The notes: generated from the sequence alone by a model not told the origin. 48,433 bases of DNA from an uncultured Eubacteriales bacterium (GCA_902802575.1 CADCMN010000030.1:1-48433); one strand, 5' to 3'. Positions 23,645 to 31,970 are shown, numbered from the stretch's first letter. A program made the numbers and translations.

Positions 23645-23727
23645 CTACGGATGTGGGACCAGGGCGTTCCCGCAGCGCAGCGTTGCACCGATTTGTTCCC
23701 GCAGGGCCGATTCACGAATCGCCGGTC

Positions 23728-24261
23728 TCACACGCTCAGCAGCCGTCCCAGATACAGCGCCCCGGTCTTCAGGCTCTGCAGGGCGCTCTCCCCCAGGGCC
23801 GGGCCGCCCTCGGCGCTCAGGAGGAACACGCCGCCCACGGCGTCGCCCTCCAGGAGGATGGGCACCCCCAACAGGGCCGTGAAGGGCGATTCCTGGCCTT
23901 CGGCCAGCAGGGCGTTGCGCTCCTCGATCACCTGCCGGCCCAGCAGCCGCCGCCGCAGGTTGTCCAGCAGAGGCTTGTCCAACAGCCACCGCCGCTGCCG
24001 CCCCGCCGCCGCCACGCAGGCTTCCTTGTCCGTCACCGCCGCCGTGAGGCCGAAGGCCCCGTTCAGCGCCTGGACGTACTGCTCCGCCACCTCCTTGAGG
24101 CCGCCCACGGAGGAGTATTTTTTGAGCTGGATGCACCCGTCCTCCCCCATGTAGATCTCCATGGGGTCGCTCTCCTGGATCCTCAGCGTCCGCCGTATCT
24201 CCTTGGGGATCACGATCCGCCCCAGCTCGTCTATCCTTCGCACGATCCCGGTTGCCTTCAT
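23728..24261 (-). CDS. spoVT: Stage V sporulation protein T
   Basis: Forespore transcription regulator that tunes late sigma-G-dependent genes and spore germination. 177-178 residues, the usual SpoVT size. An AbrB-type swapped-hairpin DNA-binding domain (1-50: MKATGIVRRIDELGRIVIPKEIRRTLRI) is followed by a GAF-like domain (about 55-178). ATG 24261 has GGAGG 6 bases upstream; the family starts exactly here. A sigma-G-like promoter is visible upstream (24297-24325). Together with spoIIE, spoIIGA and sigE it shows that the organism is a spore former. Confidence 0.94.
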   Translation of the reverse strand: MKATGIVRRIDELGRIVIPKEIRRTLRIQESDPMEIYMGEDGCIQLKKYSSVGGLKEVAEQYVQALNGAFGLTAAVTDKEACVAAAGRQRRWLLDKPLLDNLRRRLLGRQVIEERNALLAEGQESPFTALLGVPILLEGDAVGGVFLLSAEGGPALGESALQSLKTGALYLGRLLSV

Positions 24262-24296
24262 AAAAAACCTCCTGCAGTACCATCTTTTGCTTTGGA

Positions 24297-24325
24297 TAGT
24301 ATTTGCAGGAGGAGAATTGTTATAC
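24297..24325 (-). promoter_or_regulatory. Sigma-G-like promoter of spoVT
   Basis: On the minus strand GTATA (24325-24321), 17-bp spacer, AATACTA (24303-24297), compared with the known sigma-G pattern GHATR-N17/18-CATWMTA; one mismatch in the -10. It sits about 36 bp before the start codon. spoVT is a sigma-G gene in Bacillus subtilis. Confidence 0.6.
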
Positions 24326-24341
24326 AAAAAGCAGGACAGCT

Positions 24342-24569
24342 TTATTCGGTGGGTCCGTTCAAAGGCGTCTCCTCAGGAATGTACTCCATGATTTTGTCAA
24401 TGTCACATTGAAGAATGCGGCAGAACATCTCTATGGTGTGGGTGCTGACGCTTTCATTTCGCTTCAGCCGCGTGATCTGAGCCGGACTGATATGATATGT
24501 CTTGATAAGAGCGTACTGCGTAACGCCCCTTTCCTTCATCGTATCCCAAAGCTTTCCATATGAAATCAT
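24342..24569 (-). CDS. Small XRE-family HTH regulator
   Basis: 75 residues, nearly all a Cro/CI-type helix-turn-helix: MKERGVTQYALIKTYHISPAQITRLKRNESVSTHTIEMFCRILQCDIDKIMEYIPEE. It resembles the HTH_26/YozG-like single-domain repressors. It starts 111 bp from the divergent BIG2 surface-protein gene, and two inverted repeats lie between them, so it probably controls that gene and itself. Less GC-rich than the flanking spoVT. Confidence 0.85.
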   Translation of the reverse strand: MISYGKLWDTMKERGVTQYALIKTYHISPAQITRLKRNESVSTHTIEMFCRILQCDIDKIMEYIPEETPLNGPTE

Positions 24570-24571
24570 CT

Positions 24572-24598
24572 ATGCAAGCACTCGCTTTCCACTTGCAT
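24572..24598. promoter_or_regulatory. Inverted repeat overlapping the BIG2-gene -35 (candidate XRE operator)
   Basis: ATGCAAG (24572-24578) / CTTGCAT (24592-24598), perfect 7-bp arms with centres 20 bp apart. The right arm contains the -35 TTGCAT. Adjacent to the XRE gene start. Confidence 0.55.
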
Positions 24599-24621
24599 GA
24601 TAACCAAATACGGTTTATAAT
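24593..24621 (+). promoter_or_regulatory. Sigma-A-type promoter of the BIG2 surface protein gene
   Basis: TTGCAT (24593-24598), 17-bp spacer, TATAAT (24616-24621). A second inverted repeat, ATTAAC (24625-24630) / GTTAAT (24639-24644), follows the -10 and would cover the transcript start. Confidence 0.75.
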
Positions 24622-24679
24622 AATATTAACCAATATCAGTTAATGTACGGATTTACCAATAAGCAAAGGAGGGGATCCC

Positions 24680-26551
24680 ATGAAAAAAAGGATATATGGT
24701 CGACTGATCCTGTTTCTCGTTTTTTCGGCGCTCTTGGCTCTCTCGTTGTTTGAAGCTAAGGCGGATGGCGAACTGCCGGAAAGCACAACGGATCCAACCA
24801 GCACAGAAGGACCCATCGACTGGTCTCAATACACCTATAATGAGTTGCTTCTGATCCGGGACAGCCTGAATGATCACATCCGTGAGATGGAAAGGCAATA
24901 TGCCATTGAGAACGGCAACCGGATCATCACTCTGAGCGATGCGGAGGTCACCCTGTACACCAAAAAAACGCACACTCTTGCGGCTGAGATCAAACGGGTC
25001 GTAGAGGACGCACCGGACAAAACCACGCTTGTTTGGAAATCATCGGATGAATCCGTGGCAAAGGTGTCCAACACCGGCGTCGTCACGGGCATAGGATATG
25101 GCACGGCAACCATCACCTGCAGCGCATCCGACGATGAGTATATCTTTGCAGAATCTGCTATTCATGTCGTCCTCCCAGTATCCAAAATAACTTTGGACAC
25201 CTCCAATGTTTCACTGCTGTTGTCTGATCAGAATCCCTCCGATGGGACAGCTTCCCTGTCCTGCACCGTGGCCCCTGATAACGCCCATGTTAAGGACGTC
25301 ACCTGGACTTCCTCCAATACTGAAGTTGTTACTGTGGACGAAAGGGGAGTCATTCATGCCATATCGCCGGGAACGGCTATCATCACCGTTCGTTCCAAGG
25401 ATCCTGAGTCAAGCACGGTAAATGCGACGTGCAAGGTCACGGTGCTTCAGGTGGTCAACAAGATCACCCTCAATAAAACGTCTCTGTCCTTGAATATCAA
25501 CGCAAGCGAGACTCTGACAGCGACAATTCTGCCCGCAAACGCGACCAACAAGAAAGTGACCTGGGAATCCTCCAATCCTAAGGTCGCCACCGTTTCCATC
25601 AACGGCCAGGTGAAGGCTGTCGGTCCGGGCACCGCCACCATTTCCTGTATTGCTGCGGATGGGAGCAAGGTGCGCGCAACCTGCACCGTCAAATGTATCC
25701 AAATGATCACCGGCATCAAGATCGACGTCAAGGAGAAGACCATCACCCTGAACAGGGATAAATCGACCACTCTGAAAACCATCATTCAGCCGGCCAATGC
25801 ATCCGACAAGAGCCTGACATGGTCCAGCTCCAATCCTAGGATCGTCTCTGTCACCAGCGCGGGGGTCATAAAGGCTGTATCCGGTGGGGCCGCCACCATT
25901 ACCTGCACCGCCAATGACGGGAGCGGCAAGTCCGTTTCCATCGAAGTGTTTGTTCCCAGCATATCGGTCAGCAGAACTGAATACAGTGTCAGTTCAAAAT
26001 CCGGTCTCGATATTACCGTGCAGTATTATGGATTGTACAGGAACTTTAGTTATTCGGTCAGCCCGTCCAACTTGTTTGACGTAAAAACGAAACAGAGCGG
26101 CGACACCATCACTCTGTCGATCGTTCCCAACAAAGCGGGGACGGCCACCATCACCCTGAAGGACAGCGCTGATCGAAGAAATGAAACAAAGATCACTGTC
26201 AATATCCTGCATAGCGCCTGCTATGATACTTCGTCGTACCCAAAGGGCGATTACGAATCGGTTTTGAGAAACCCCTATTCCTATAAGGGCGGCAATATGT
26301 CTATTTACGGCAGAGTCCTTCAGATAGGCACCTCATGGGGTTCGACCTATATGCGCGTTGCGACCCGTGGCCGATATGATAATGTTTTCTATGTGAAATG
26401 CTCCAGCAGTATTGCGGCAGGCATCATCGAAGGCGACTATATCACCATATACGGGACCTGCACCGGCACGAAGACTTATACCACCGTGTTAGGCGCATCT
26501 GTCACGATTCCCTCCATAGATGCAGAGAAAATAGTTACCGGGAAAAAATAG
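24680..26551 (+). CDS. Secreted/surface protein with bacterial Ig-like (BIG2) repeats
   Basis: 623 residues. Signal peptide 1-29 (KKRIYGRLILFLVFSALLALSLFEAKAD). A region with a coiled stretch (YNELLLIRDSLNDHIREMERQYAIENGN) precedes about four BIG2 domains (about 85-420) with the repeated signature WxSSNxxVxxVxxxGxVxAxxxGxAxIT. The C-terminal 200 residues include a domain that looks OB-fold-like (KGGNMSIYGRVLQIG...YVKCSSSIAAGIIEGDYITIYGTCTG). No sortase motif or transmembrane anchor is seen at the end. AAAGGAGGGG precedes the ATG. Less GC-rich than neighbours, which may point to acquisition. Probably adhesive; substrate unknown. Confidence 0.85.
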   Translation: MKKRIYGRLILFLVFSALLALSLFEAKADGELPESTTDPTSTEGPIDWSQYTYNELLLIRDSLNDHIREMERQYAIENGNRIITLSDAEVTLYTKKTHTLAAEIKRVVEDAPDKTTLVWKSSDESVAKVSNTGVVTGIGYGTATITCSASDDEYIFAESAIHVVLPVSKITLDTSNVSLLLSDQNPSDGTASLSCTVAPDNAHVKDVTWTSSNTEVVTVDERGVIHAISPGTAIITVRSKDPESSTVNATCKVTVLQVVNKITLNKTSLSLNINASETLTATILPANATNKKVTWESSNPKVATVSINGQVKAVGPGTATISCIAADGSKVRATCTVKCIQMITGIKIDVKEKTITLNRDKSTTLKTIIQPANASDKSLTWSSSNPRIVSVTSAGVIKAVSGGAATITCTANDGSGKSVSIEVFVPSISVSRTEYSVSSKSGLDITVQYYGLYRNFSYSVSPSNLFDVKTKQSGDTITLSIVPNKAGTATITLKDSADRRNETKITVNILHSACYDTSSYPKGDYESVLRNPYSYKGGNMSIYGRVLQIGTSWGSTYMRVATRGRYDNVFYVKCSSSIAAGIIEGDYITIYGTCTGTKTYTTVLGASVTIPSIDAEKIVTGKK

Positions 26552-26594
26552 CCAACGCTTAAACAGTGGACCTGTTTCTGAAGAAATCGACAAA

Positions 26595-26630
26595 GAAGAG
26601 CGACCGAATCGTTTGAAACGGACGCTCTTC
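26595..26630 (+). terminator. Terminator of the BIG2 gene
   Basis: GAAGAGCG (26595-26602) / CGCTCTTC (26623-26630) with inner CCG/CGG pairing, followed by TTATAT, 44 bp past the stop. Confidence 0.65.
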
Positions 26631-26678
26631 TTATATGCCGATCTATTCCTCTTATCCCATCTGAGCTTTTCTTTTTCC

Positions 26679-26713
26679 GCCGCTTTTTCTTTTCACCGAA
26701 AAGAAAAAGCGGC
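26679..26713 (-). terminator. Strong hairpin between BIG2 and cobW genes
   Basis: GCCGCTTTTTCTTTTC (26679-26694) / GAAAAGAAAAAGCGGC (26698-26713), perfect 16-bp stem with 3-nt loop, 17 bp past the stop of the leftward cobW-like gene. The stem is closely related to 19649-19685. Confidence 0.65.
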
Positions 26714-26730
26714 AAAAGAAACCCCTATCA

Positions 26731-27644
26731 TCAATAGAACGTGGCCACGGGCTCCTCGGGCTCGCGCCAGGGTTCGATGGCCAGGGTGTTGAAGACGGGG
26801 CCCTTCTTGCCGTAGATGGCGGAGTAGAGGCTGGCGGCGTTGTCGTACTTGAAGGCGAAGGCGGCGAACTGGATGTCCGCGGCGCAGCACTGCATGAGCT
26901 GCCGGCCGGCCACGAAGGTGTCCCTGGGCATCTTGTTGTTCCGGGCCACCAGGGCGGTGAACTCCACCACCTTCCCATGATACTTCTTGAAGTCCTCCAC
27001 CAGGTCCTGGTAGAAGAGGGCGTAGTCCTTGTCCTCCACCTTCACGATGGGCGCACGATGGGCGCGTCCACGTCGAAGGGCAGGGGGTCCACGATCTCGT
27101 CGTACTCGGTCTTGCCGCTGTCGTAGGAGTAGGCGATGTCCGCTTGGCGGGTGATGGCCCGGACGATCTTGTGGAGGGCCATTTTGTCGGTCTGTTCCGT
27201 GACCCGATTGAAGAGCACCAGCTCGGCGGTCCGAAGCTTATCCACCACCAGCTGCCGCATATTGGCGTTGTAGACGGCGAAGGTGGTGCTGTCGAAGAAC
27301 AGGGTCTCCCCCGCGATGGACCAGCTTTCGGGCAGGGCCTGGAAGAGGCTGTTGTTGAGCCACATGCCGTTGTATTCCACGATGATCCGGGCGGGCTTAT
27401 ACTGCTTGGTCAGAGCCAAAAGATGCCCCTCGGTGAGCCGGTCCTCGGAGTCGATGGTGACGACGGAGACCTTCCCCTTCTTGGGGAACCGGTCGGGAGC
27501 GAGCTCCTCCTCGCCCTCCTCGCACTGGATCACCAGGGTGGGCTGGCCGTTGTTGAACTCCTTGTCCTCCAGCAGGCTCTCGATGAAGCTGGTCTTGCCC
27601 GCGTCCAGAAAGCCCGTGAACAGAAATACGGGGATGTCTTCCAT
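26731..27644 (-). pseudogene. Second CobW/G3E-family GTPase, split by an 11-bp tandem duplication
   Basis: Metallochaperone-type GTPase. The N-terminal piece (27644-27042, 200 residues) begins MEDIPVFLFTGFLDAGKTSFIESLL with the P-loop, and holds the GTPase core. The frame then meets ACGATGGGCGC repeated twice (27044-27054, 27055-27065). Removing one copy joins DVDAPIV to KVEDKDYALFYQDLVEDFKKYHGK, giving a 300-residue protein as I would expect of the family. In the present sequence the first piece ends TGA overlapping a GTG that opens the second piece (27045-26731, 104 residues), so expression as two coupled proteins is conceivable. The gene starts 3 bp after the stop of the larger CobW protein. 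Confidence 0.85.
27044..27065. repeat. Perfect 11-bp tandem duplication inside the second cobW-like gene
   Basis: ACGATGGGCGC at 27044-27054 and again at 27055-27065, without spacer. It shifts the reading frame. Confidence 0.97.
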
Positions 27645-27647
27645 AAC

Positions 27648-28877
27648 TTACACCCGGAACAGGGCCTTGAGGGCCGGTTCGTTGAGCTTGGAGCCGATGA
27701 CGCAGATCCGGCCCGTGAAGGAAGCTGGGCCCGTGCGCACGTCGTGCTCCTCGGGCACGTAGTCGTAGTGGAGCCACTGGCCGTCGGTCCCGGGCACCAC
27801 GCCCTTGGCCCGGAGGATGGCGCCGTAACTGGCCGCGTCGTCCAGCTTCGTCAAGATGCTCTCGATCTCGTCCCTGGAATACCTGTTGGCCGTCTCCACG
27901 CCCCAGCTGGTGAACACCTCGTCGGCGTCGTGGCCGTGGTGGTGATGGTGATGATGATGGTGCTCGTGCTCCCCGTCCTCGTCGTCGTGATGGTGGTGGC
28001 AGGAGCACTCGGGGTCGTCGCACTCGTCGTCATCGTCATGGTGATGATGGTGATGATGCTCGTGCTCCTCGTCGTCATCATCTTCGTCGTGATGGTGATG
28101 GTGATGATGCTCGTGCTCCTCGTCGTCATCGTCATCGTCGTCGTGATGGTGATGGTGGCATTCGCATTCGGGGTCGTCGCACTCGTCCTCGTCATGGTGA
28201 TGGTGGTGATGGTGCTCGTGCTCCTCCTCTTCCTCCTCCTTGCGGGCCATCTCAGAGAGCTCCTGCAGGGCCGCCGCCAGGGTATCCTTCCGCTCCATGG
28301 CGGAGAGGATGGTCTGGCCGGAGAGCTCGCTCCAGGGGGTGGTGATGATAATGGCGTTGGGGTTGTGCTCCCGAAGGAGGGATAAAACCTCGCTGAGCTT
28401 CGCCTCGTTCACGTCCTGGGTCCGGCTCAGGATGATGGCGCTGGCGCTCTCCACCTGGTTGTTGAAGAACTCGCCGAAGTTCTTCATGTAGACCTTGGCC
28501 TTCTTGGCGTCCACCACGGTGGTGAAGGAATTGAGCTCTATATCGTGGGAGTCGATGCGCTCCACGGCGCCGATCACGTCGGAGAGCTTGCCCACGCCCG
28601 AGGGCTCGATCAGGATCCGGTCCGGGGCGTACTCCGCCAAAACCTTCTTCAGGGCCCGGCCGAAGTCGCCCACCAGCGAGCAGCAGATGCAGCCGGAGTT
28701 CATCTCGTTCACCTGGATGCCCGCGTCCTGCATGAAGGCGCCGTCGATGCCGATCTCGCCGAACTCGTTTTCGATCAGCACCAGCTTTTCGCCCTGGTAC
28801 GCTTCCTGGATCAGCTTCTTGATGAGGGTGGTTTTCCCCGCGCCCAGAAACCCGGAGAAGATGTCTATCTTAGTCAT
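27648..28877 (-). CDS. CobW/G3E-family GTPase metallochaperone with extreme His/Asp-rich linker
   Basis: 409 residues, cytosolic. P-loop GFLGAGKTT (9-17), metal-binding CxCC motif in SGCICCSLVGD (63-66), and the G4-like region SRTQDVNE. Between the GTPase and C-terminal CobW_C domain lies a linker of about 110 residues (roughly 217-330) made almost only of His, Asp, Glu and a few Cys (runs such as HHHHHHHDEDECDDPEC). Such linkers store or hand over zinc, nickel or cobalt. The C-terminal domain (VFTSWGVETANRYSRDEIESIL...) is intact. It leads the leftward cobW pair and diverges from tldD-tldE. The metal is not proven by sequence; zinc is the likeliest. Confidence 0.93.
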   Translation of the reverse strand: MTKIDIFSGFLGAGKTTLIKKLIQEAYQGEKLVLIENEFGEIGIDGAFMQDAGIQVNEMNSGCICCSLVGDFGRALKKVLAEYAPDRILIEPSGVGKLSDVIGAVERIDSHDIELNSFTTVVDAKKAKVYMKNFGEFFNNQVESASAIILSRTQDVNEAKLSEVLSLLREHNPNAIIITTPWSELSGQTILSAMERKDTLAAALQELSEMARKEEEEEEHEHHHHHHHDEDECDDPECECHHHHHDDDDDDDEEHEHHHHHHHDEDDDDEEHEHHHHHHHDDDDECDDPECSCHHHHDDEDGEHEHHHHHHHHHGHDADEVFTSWGVETANRYSRDEIESILTKLDDAASYGAILRAKGVVPGTDGQWLHYDYVPEEHDVRTGPASFTGRICVIGSKLNEPALKALFRV

Positions 28878-28943
28878 TTCTTTCTTGCCTCCATATTAAA
28901 TCAGCTTATTATAGCCCGGTTCGTTTCTATAAAAATGTGTGTG

Positions 28944-28972
28944 TTGTAATTGCAGGCAAATGTTGATATGAT
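28944..28972 (+). promoter_or_regulatory. Sigma-A-type promoter of tldD-tldE
   Basis: TTGTAA (28944-28949), 17-bp spacer, TATGAT (28967-28972), 27 bp upstream of the tldD start. Confidence 0.6.
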
Positions 28973-28999
28973 GATGAAAACGCTATGGGAGGTATGAGA

Positions 29000-30436
29000 A
29001 TGCAGGTCAAGCGCAGCGCGTTTTTGCAGGCGGCCAAACCCCTGCTGCAGAAGCTCATCGGGCGGCTGAATGAGAAGTACGGCTATGTGTCCGTGCTGGC
29101 GGCCGACACCCGGGGCAAATTCTATAACGTAGCCAACACGGGCGTCAACGCCGGGGAGGACGAGCTCTTCACCCGCCGGGGCTTCGTGCTGAAGGTCTAC
29201 GACGGCCGGTCCTACGGGGAATACTCCTTCACCCACATGGACGAAGATGCCATCCCCGCCATCGCGGCGGCGGTGGAGAAGCGGCTCATGCCCCTCACCG
29301 GGCTGCCGGAGGGCCTTTCCCTCAGCGCGTACGGCCAGATCCCCGACGAGCCCGCCACATTGTTGAAGTGCAGCGAATACGCCATGGACCCGGACGGGAA
29401 GGGCGACGAGGCCATCCTGTCCCTTCTTACCGCTATCCGGGAGGAAGGCAAGGCCCGGGACGAGCGGATCGTGGACTGCGCCGTGGGCTACACCTTCCAG
29501 GAGGTCCACAAGCTCTTTCTCTCCCCCCGCCGGGACCTGGAGCAGAACTTCCTGTGGAGCGACGGGTATATCGAAGCCATGTGCCCCAAGGAGGACGACA
29601 TCGTGTGCTACATGGTGGGCGCTTCCGATCTGGGCGGGGCCGAGGTTTTGGACCGGCTGCGGAGCAAGCTGGACGAGGCCGTGCGGGGCGCCTTGGAGCT
29701 CATCGACAGCGAGCCCATCCCGCCGGGCGAATACGAGTGCGTCTGCACCCCCGCCGTCACGGGCATGATCGTCCATGAGGCCTTCGGTCACGGGGTGGAG
29801 ATGGACATGTTCGTGAAGGACCGGGCCCAGGCCAAGCAGTTCATCGGGGAATACGTGGCTTCGCCCCTGGTCACCATGCATGACGGTGCCGCCGTGCAGC
29901 GGGACACGGGCTCCTACTTCTTCGACGACGAGGGCGTCCTTTCCCACGACACGGTCATCATCGAAAAGGGCATCCTGAAGCGGGGCATCTCCGACGCCCA
30001 GAGCGCCATGCACCTGGGGACCGTCCCCACGGGCAACGGCCGCCGGGAGAGCTTCGAGCGCAAGGCCTACACCCGCATGACCAACACCACCAACACCTAC
30101 TTCGAGCCGGGCACGGACACCTTCGAGGACATGATCGCCTCCGTGAAGGACGGCTTCTTGCTGGACAATCCCACCAGCGGCATGGAGGACCCCAAGAACT
30201 GGGGCATCCAGTGCATGGTGAACGTGGCCAGGGAGATCAAGGACGGCAAGCTCACCGGCCGGGTCTTCTCCCCCATCGTGCTCACGGGCTATGTGCCGGA
30301 CCTGCTCAAGTCCATCACCATGGTCTCCGGGGACTTCGCTCTCGAAGGCGCCGGCATGTGCGGCAAGGGATGGAAGGAATGGGTGAAGGTCAGCGACGGC
30401 GGTCCCTGCATCAAGGCCCGCATCCGCTTGGGATAA
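29000..30436 (+). CDS. tldD: TldD-family metalloprotease subunit
   Basis: 478 residues. TldD carries the metal site of the TldD/TldE heterodimeric protease, which digests unfolded peptides and matures some ribosomal peptides (microcin B17 in Escherichia coli). The HExxxH motif HEAFGH is at residues 259-264; the glycine-rich C-terminal part (GTVPTGNGRRESFERKAYTRMTNTTNTYFEPG) is typical. ATG 29000 is preferred over ATGs at 28985 and 28994 because GGGAGG lies just upstream. tldE follows after 12 bp. Divergent from the cobW pair, which could help supply metal (inference). Confidence 0.93.
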   Translation: MQVKRSAFLQAAKPLLQKLIGRLNEKYGYVSVLAADTRGKFYNVANTGVNAGEDELFTRRGFVLKVYDGRSYGEYSFTHMDEDAIPAIAAAVEKRLMPLTGLPEGLSLSAYGQIPDEPATLLKCSEYAMDPDGKGDEAILSLLTAIREEGKARDERIVDCAVGYTFQEVHKLFLSPRRDLEQNFLWSDGYIEAMCPKEDDIVCYMVGASDLGGAEVLDRLRSKLDEAVRGALELIDSEPIPPGEYECVCTPAVTGMIVHEAFGHGVEMDMFVKDRAQAKQFIGEYVASPLVTMHDGAAVQRDTGSYFFDDEGVLSHDTVIIEKGILKRGISDAQSAMHLGTVPTGNGRRESFERKAYTRMTNTTNTYFEPGTDTFEDMIASVKDGFLLDNPTSGMEDPKNWGIQCMVNVAREIKDGKLTGRVFSPIVLTGYVPDLLKSITMVSGDFALEGAGMCGKGWKEWVKVSDGGPCIKARIRLG

Positions 30437-30448
30437 GGAGGAAAGACT

Positions 30449-31717
30449 ATGCGTGACATGATTTTACAGGCTCTGCGGGAGCTGGACATCCCCGTATACG
30501 ATATCACCCTGGAGAAGGAGCGCTCTGCGGAGCTGTTCTTCATCCGAAAGACCCTGGATATGCGCCGGATCAAGGACGTGGCCCGCTGCGCCGTCACGGT
30601 CTATCGGGACTTTGAGGCCGACGGCAGGAAGTACCGGGGCCGGTCTCTGACCCAGATCTTCGAGGGCATGAGCCTGGACGAGGTCAAGGCGCGTTTGAAG
30701 AGCGCTCTCTTCGCCGCCCAGTTCGTGAAGAACCCATTCTACGAGCTGTATGAAGGAAAGAAGGAAGAGCCCGTGGCCATGCCCTCCACCTTGGCCGACC
30801 GGTCCCTGGAGGACGATGCCATGCTCATGGCCCAGGCCCTCTTCGCGGCGGACACGGAGGAGGACGCCTGGATCAACAGCGCGGAGGTCTTCGCTATCGA
30901 GAAGCAGGTGACCTTTCTCAACAGCTCGGGCACGGACGTTTCCTACAGCCGGTATCTCGTAGAGGGGGAGTTCGTGACCCAGTGCAAAACGCCCCAGGAT
31001 GTGGAGCAGTTCTTCCAGTTCGCCTACGCGGATCTGAACACCGAGGCCCTCACCGAGAAGGCGAGAAAGGCCATCGCCGCGGTCCGGGATCGGGCGGCCG
31101 CCCAGGAGAGCCCCCAGGCCGGGACCTACGACGTGGTCCTCTCCGGGGACCAGGTGGGGACCCTCATGAATTACTACCTGGATCGGGCCAACGCGGCCCT
31201 GGTCTACGCCCAATACTCCGATTGGGCCGCCGGGAAACGAGTCCAGGGCGAAGAGGTGAAGGGAGAGAAGCTGAACCTCAAATTGCTGCCCCAGGCCCCC
31301 TACTCCCCGGAAGGCATCCCCATGGCGGCCCGGCCCCTCGTGGAAAACGGGGAGCTCAGGACCCTCTACGGCGCCCTCCGCTTCTGCCAGTACCTGGGCC
31401 TGGAGCCCACGGGCAACTATGAGCGTGTGGGCCTTGAGAACGGCGCCGTGCCCCTGCAGGAGCTGCAGAAGGGGTGCCTGTGCCCCGTGTCCTTCTCCGG
31501 CTTCGAGATGGATTCATTCACGGGCCACTTTGGCGGCGAGATCCGCCTCGCCTACCTCTACACCGAGGACGGCGTGAAGATTCTCACCGGCGGCTCCATC
31601 AACGGCAACCTGTCCGAAAAGCAGGGAAAGCTGCTCTTCTCGAAGGAGCGCTACGACACCATGGACTACACCGGCCCCTTCGCCGTCAGGATCGAGGGCG
31701 TGGAGGTGGCGGGCTGA
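30449..31717 (+). CDS. tldE: TldE/PmbA-family protease partner subunit
   Basis: 422 residues, the non-metal partner of TldD; no HExxxH motif is present. Family patches: N-terminal domain with YDITLEKERSAELFFIRKTLDM, central FLNSSGTDVSYSRYLVEGEFVTQ, TYDVVLSGDQVGTLMNYYLDRANAALVYAQYSDW, and C-terminal CLCPVSFSGFEMDSFTGHFGGEIRLAYLY with GGSINGN. AAGGAGG precedes the ATG. Probably cotranscribed with tldD. Confidence 0.9.
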   Translation: MRDMILQALRELDIPVYDITLEKERSAELFFIRKTLDMRRIKDVARCAVTVYRDFEADGRKYRGRSLTQIFEGMSLDEVKARLKSALFAAQFVKNPFYELYEGKKEEPVAMPSTLADRSLEDDAMLMAQALFAADTEEDAWINSAEVFAIEKQVTFLNSSGTDVSYSRYLVEGEFVTQCKTPQDVEQFFQFAYADLNTEALTEKARKAIAAVRDRAAAQESPQAGTYDVVLSGDQVGTLMNYYLDRANAALVYAQYSDWAAGKRVQGEEVKGEKLNLKLLPQAPYSPEGIPMAARPLVENGELRTLYGALRFCQYLGLEPTGNYERVGLENGAVPLQELQKGCLCPVSFSGFEMDSFTGHFGGEIRLAYLYTEDGVKILTGGSINGNLSEKQGKLLFSKERYDTMDYTGPFAVRIEGVEVAG

Positions 31718-31760
31718 GGCTGCCCATAGGGGCATCAGACCATTTATTTGTCTAAAGGCC

Positions 31761-31970
31761 TGTCATCCTGACCGAGGGAGCGAAAACGTAAGCAGCACGC
31801 CCGAATAGAGACATGAGCGACCGAGCGGAAGGACCTCTGAACGAAAAAAACTGGTGGCTGGGATTAGCATCTCGCCATGTCTGACATCGTTCTGAGATCC
31901 TTCCGCTCGGTCGCTTGCGTTTCCATGCAATCGAGATCTTTTTTGTACGCTCCCTCGGTCAGTATGACAA
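31761..31970. mobile_element. 210-bp intergenic element with 22-bp terminal inverted repeats (MITE-like)
   Basis: Left end 31761-31782 and right end 31949-31970 are inverted copies matching at 21 of 22 bases (core CTGACCGAGGGAGCG). A second inverted pair lies inside (31817-31837 / 31894-31914, core GCGACCGAGCGGAAGGA), so the whole can fold into a long hairpin. No coding capacity. Part of it recurs at 20672-20687. It occupies most of the 344-bp gap 31718-32061; nothing else was seen there. Confidence 0.7.

Noticed and set aside
24268-24312. CCTCCTGCA / TGCAGGAGG inverted repeat that could hide the spoVT ribosome site
   Set aside because: The upstream arm lies inside the spacer of the sigma-G-like promoter and so would not be in the transcript; kept only as a DNA-level symmetry.
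27850-28260. Repetitive GATGATGGTG-like DNA considered as a CRISPR or satellite
   Set aside because: It encodes the His/Asp-rich linker in frame; no regular repeat-spacer unit exists.
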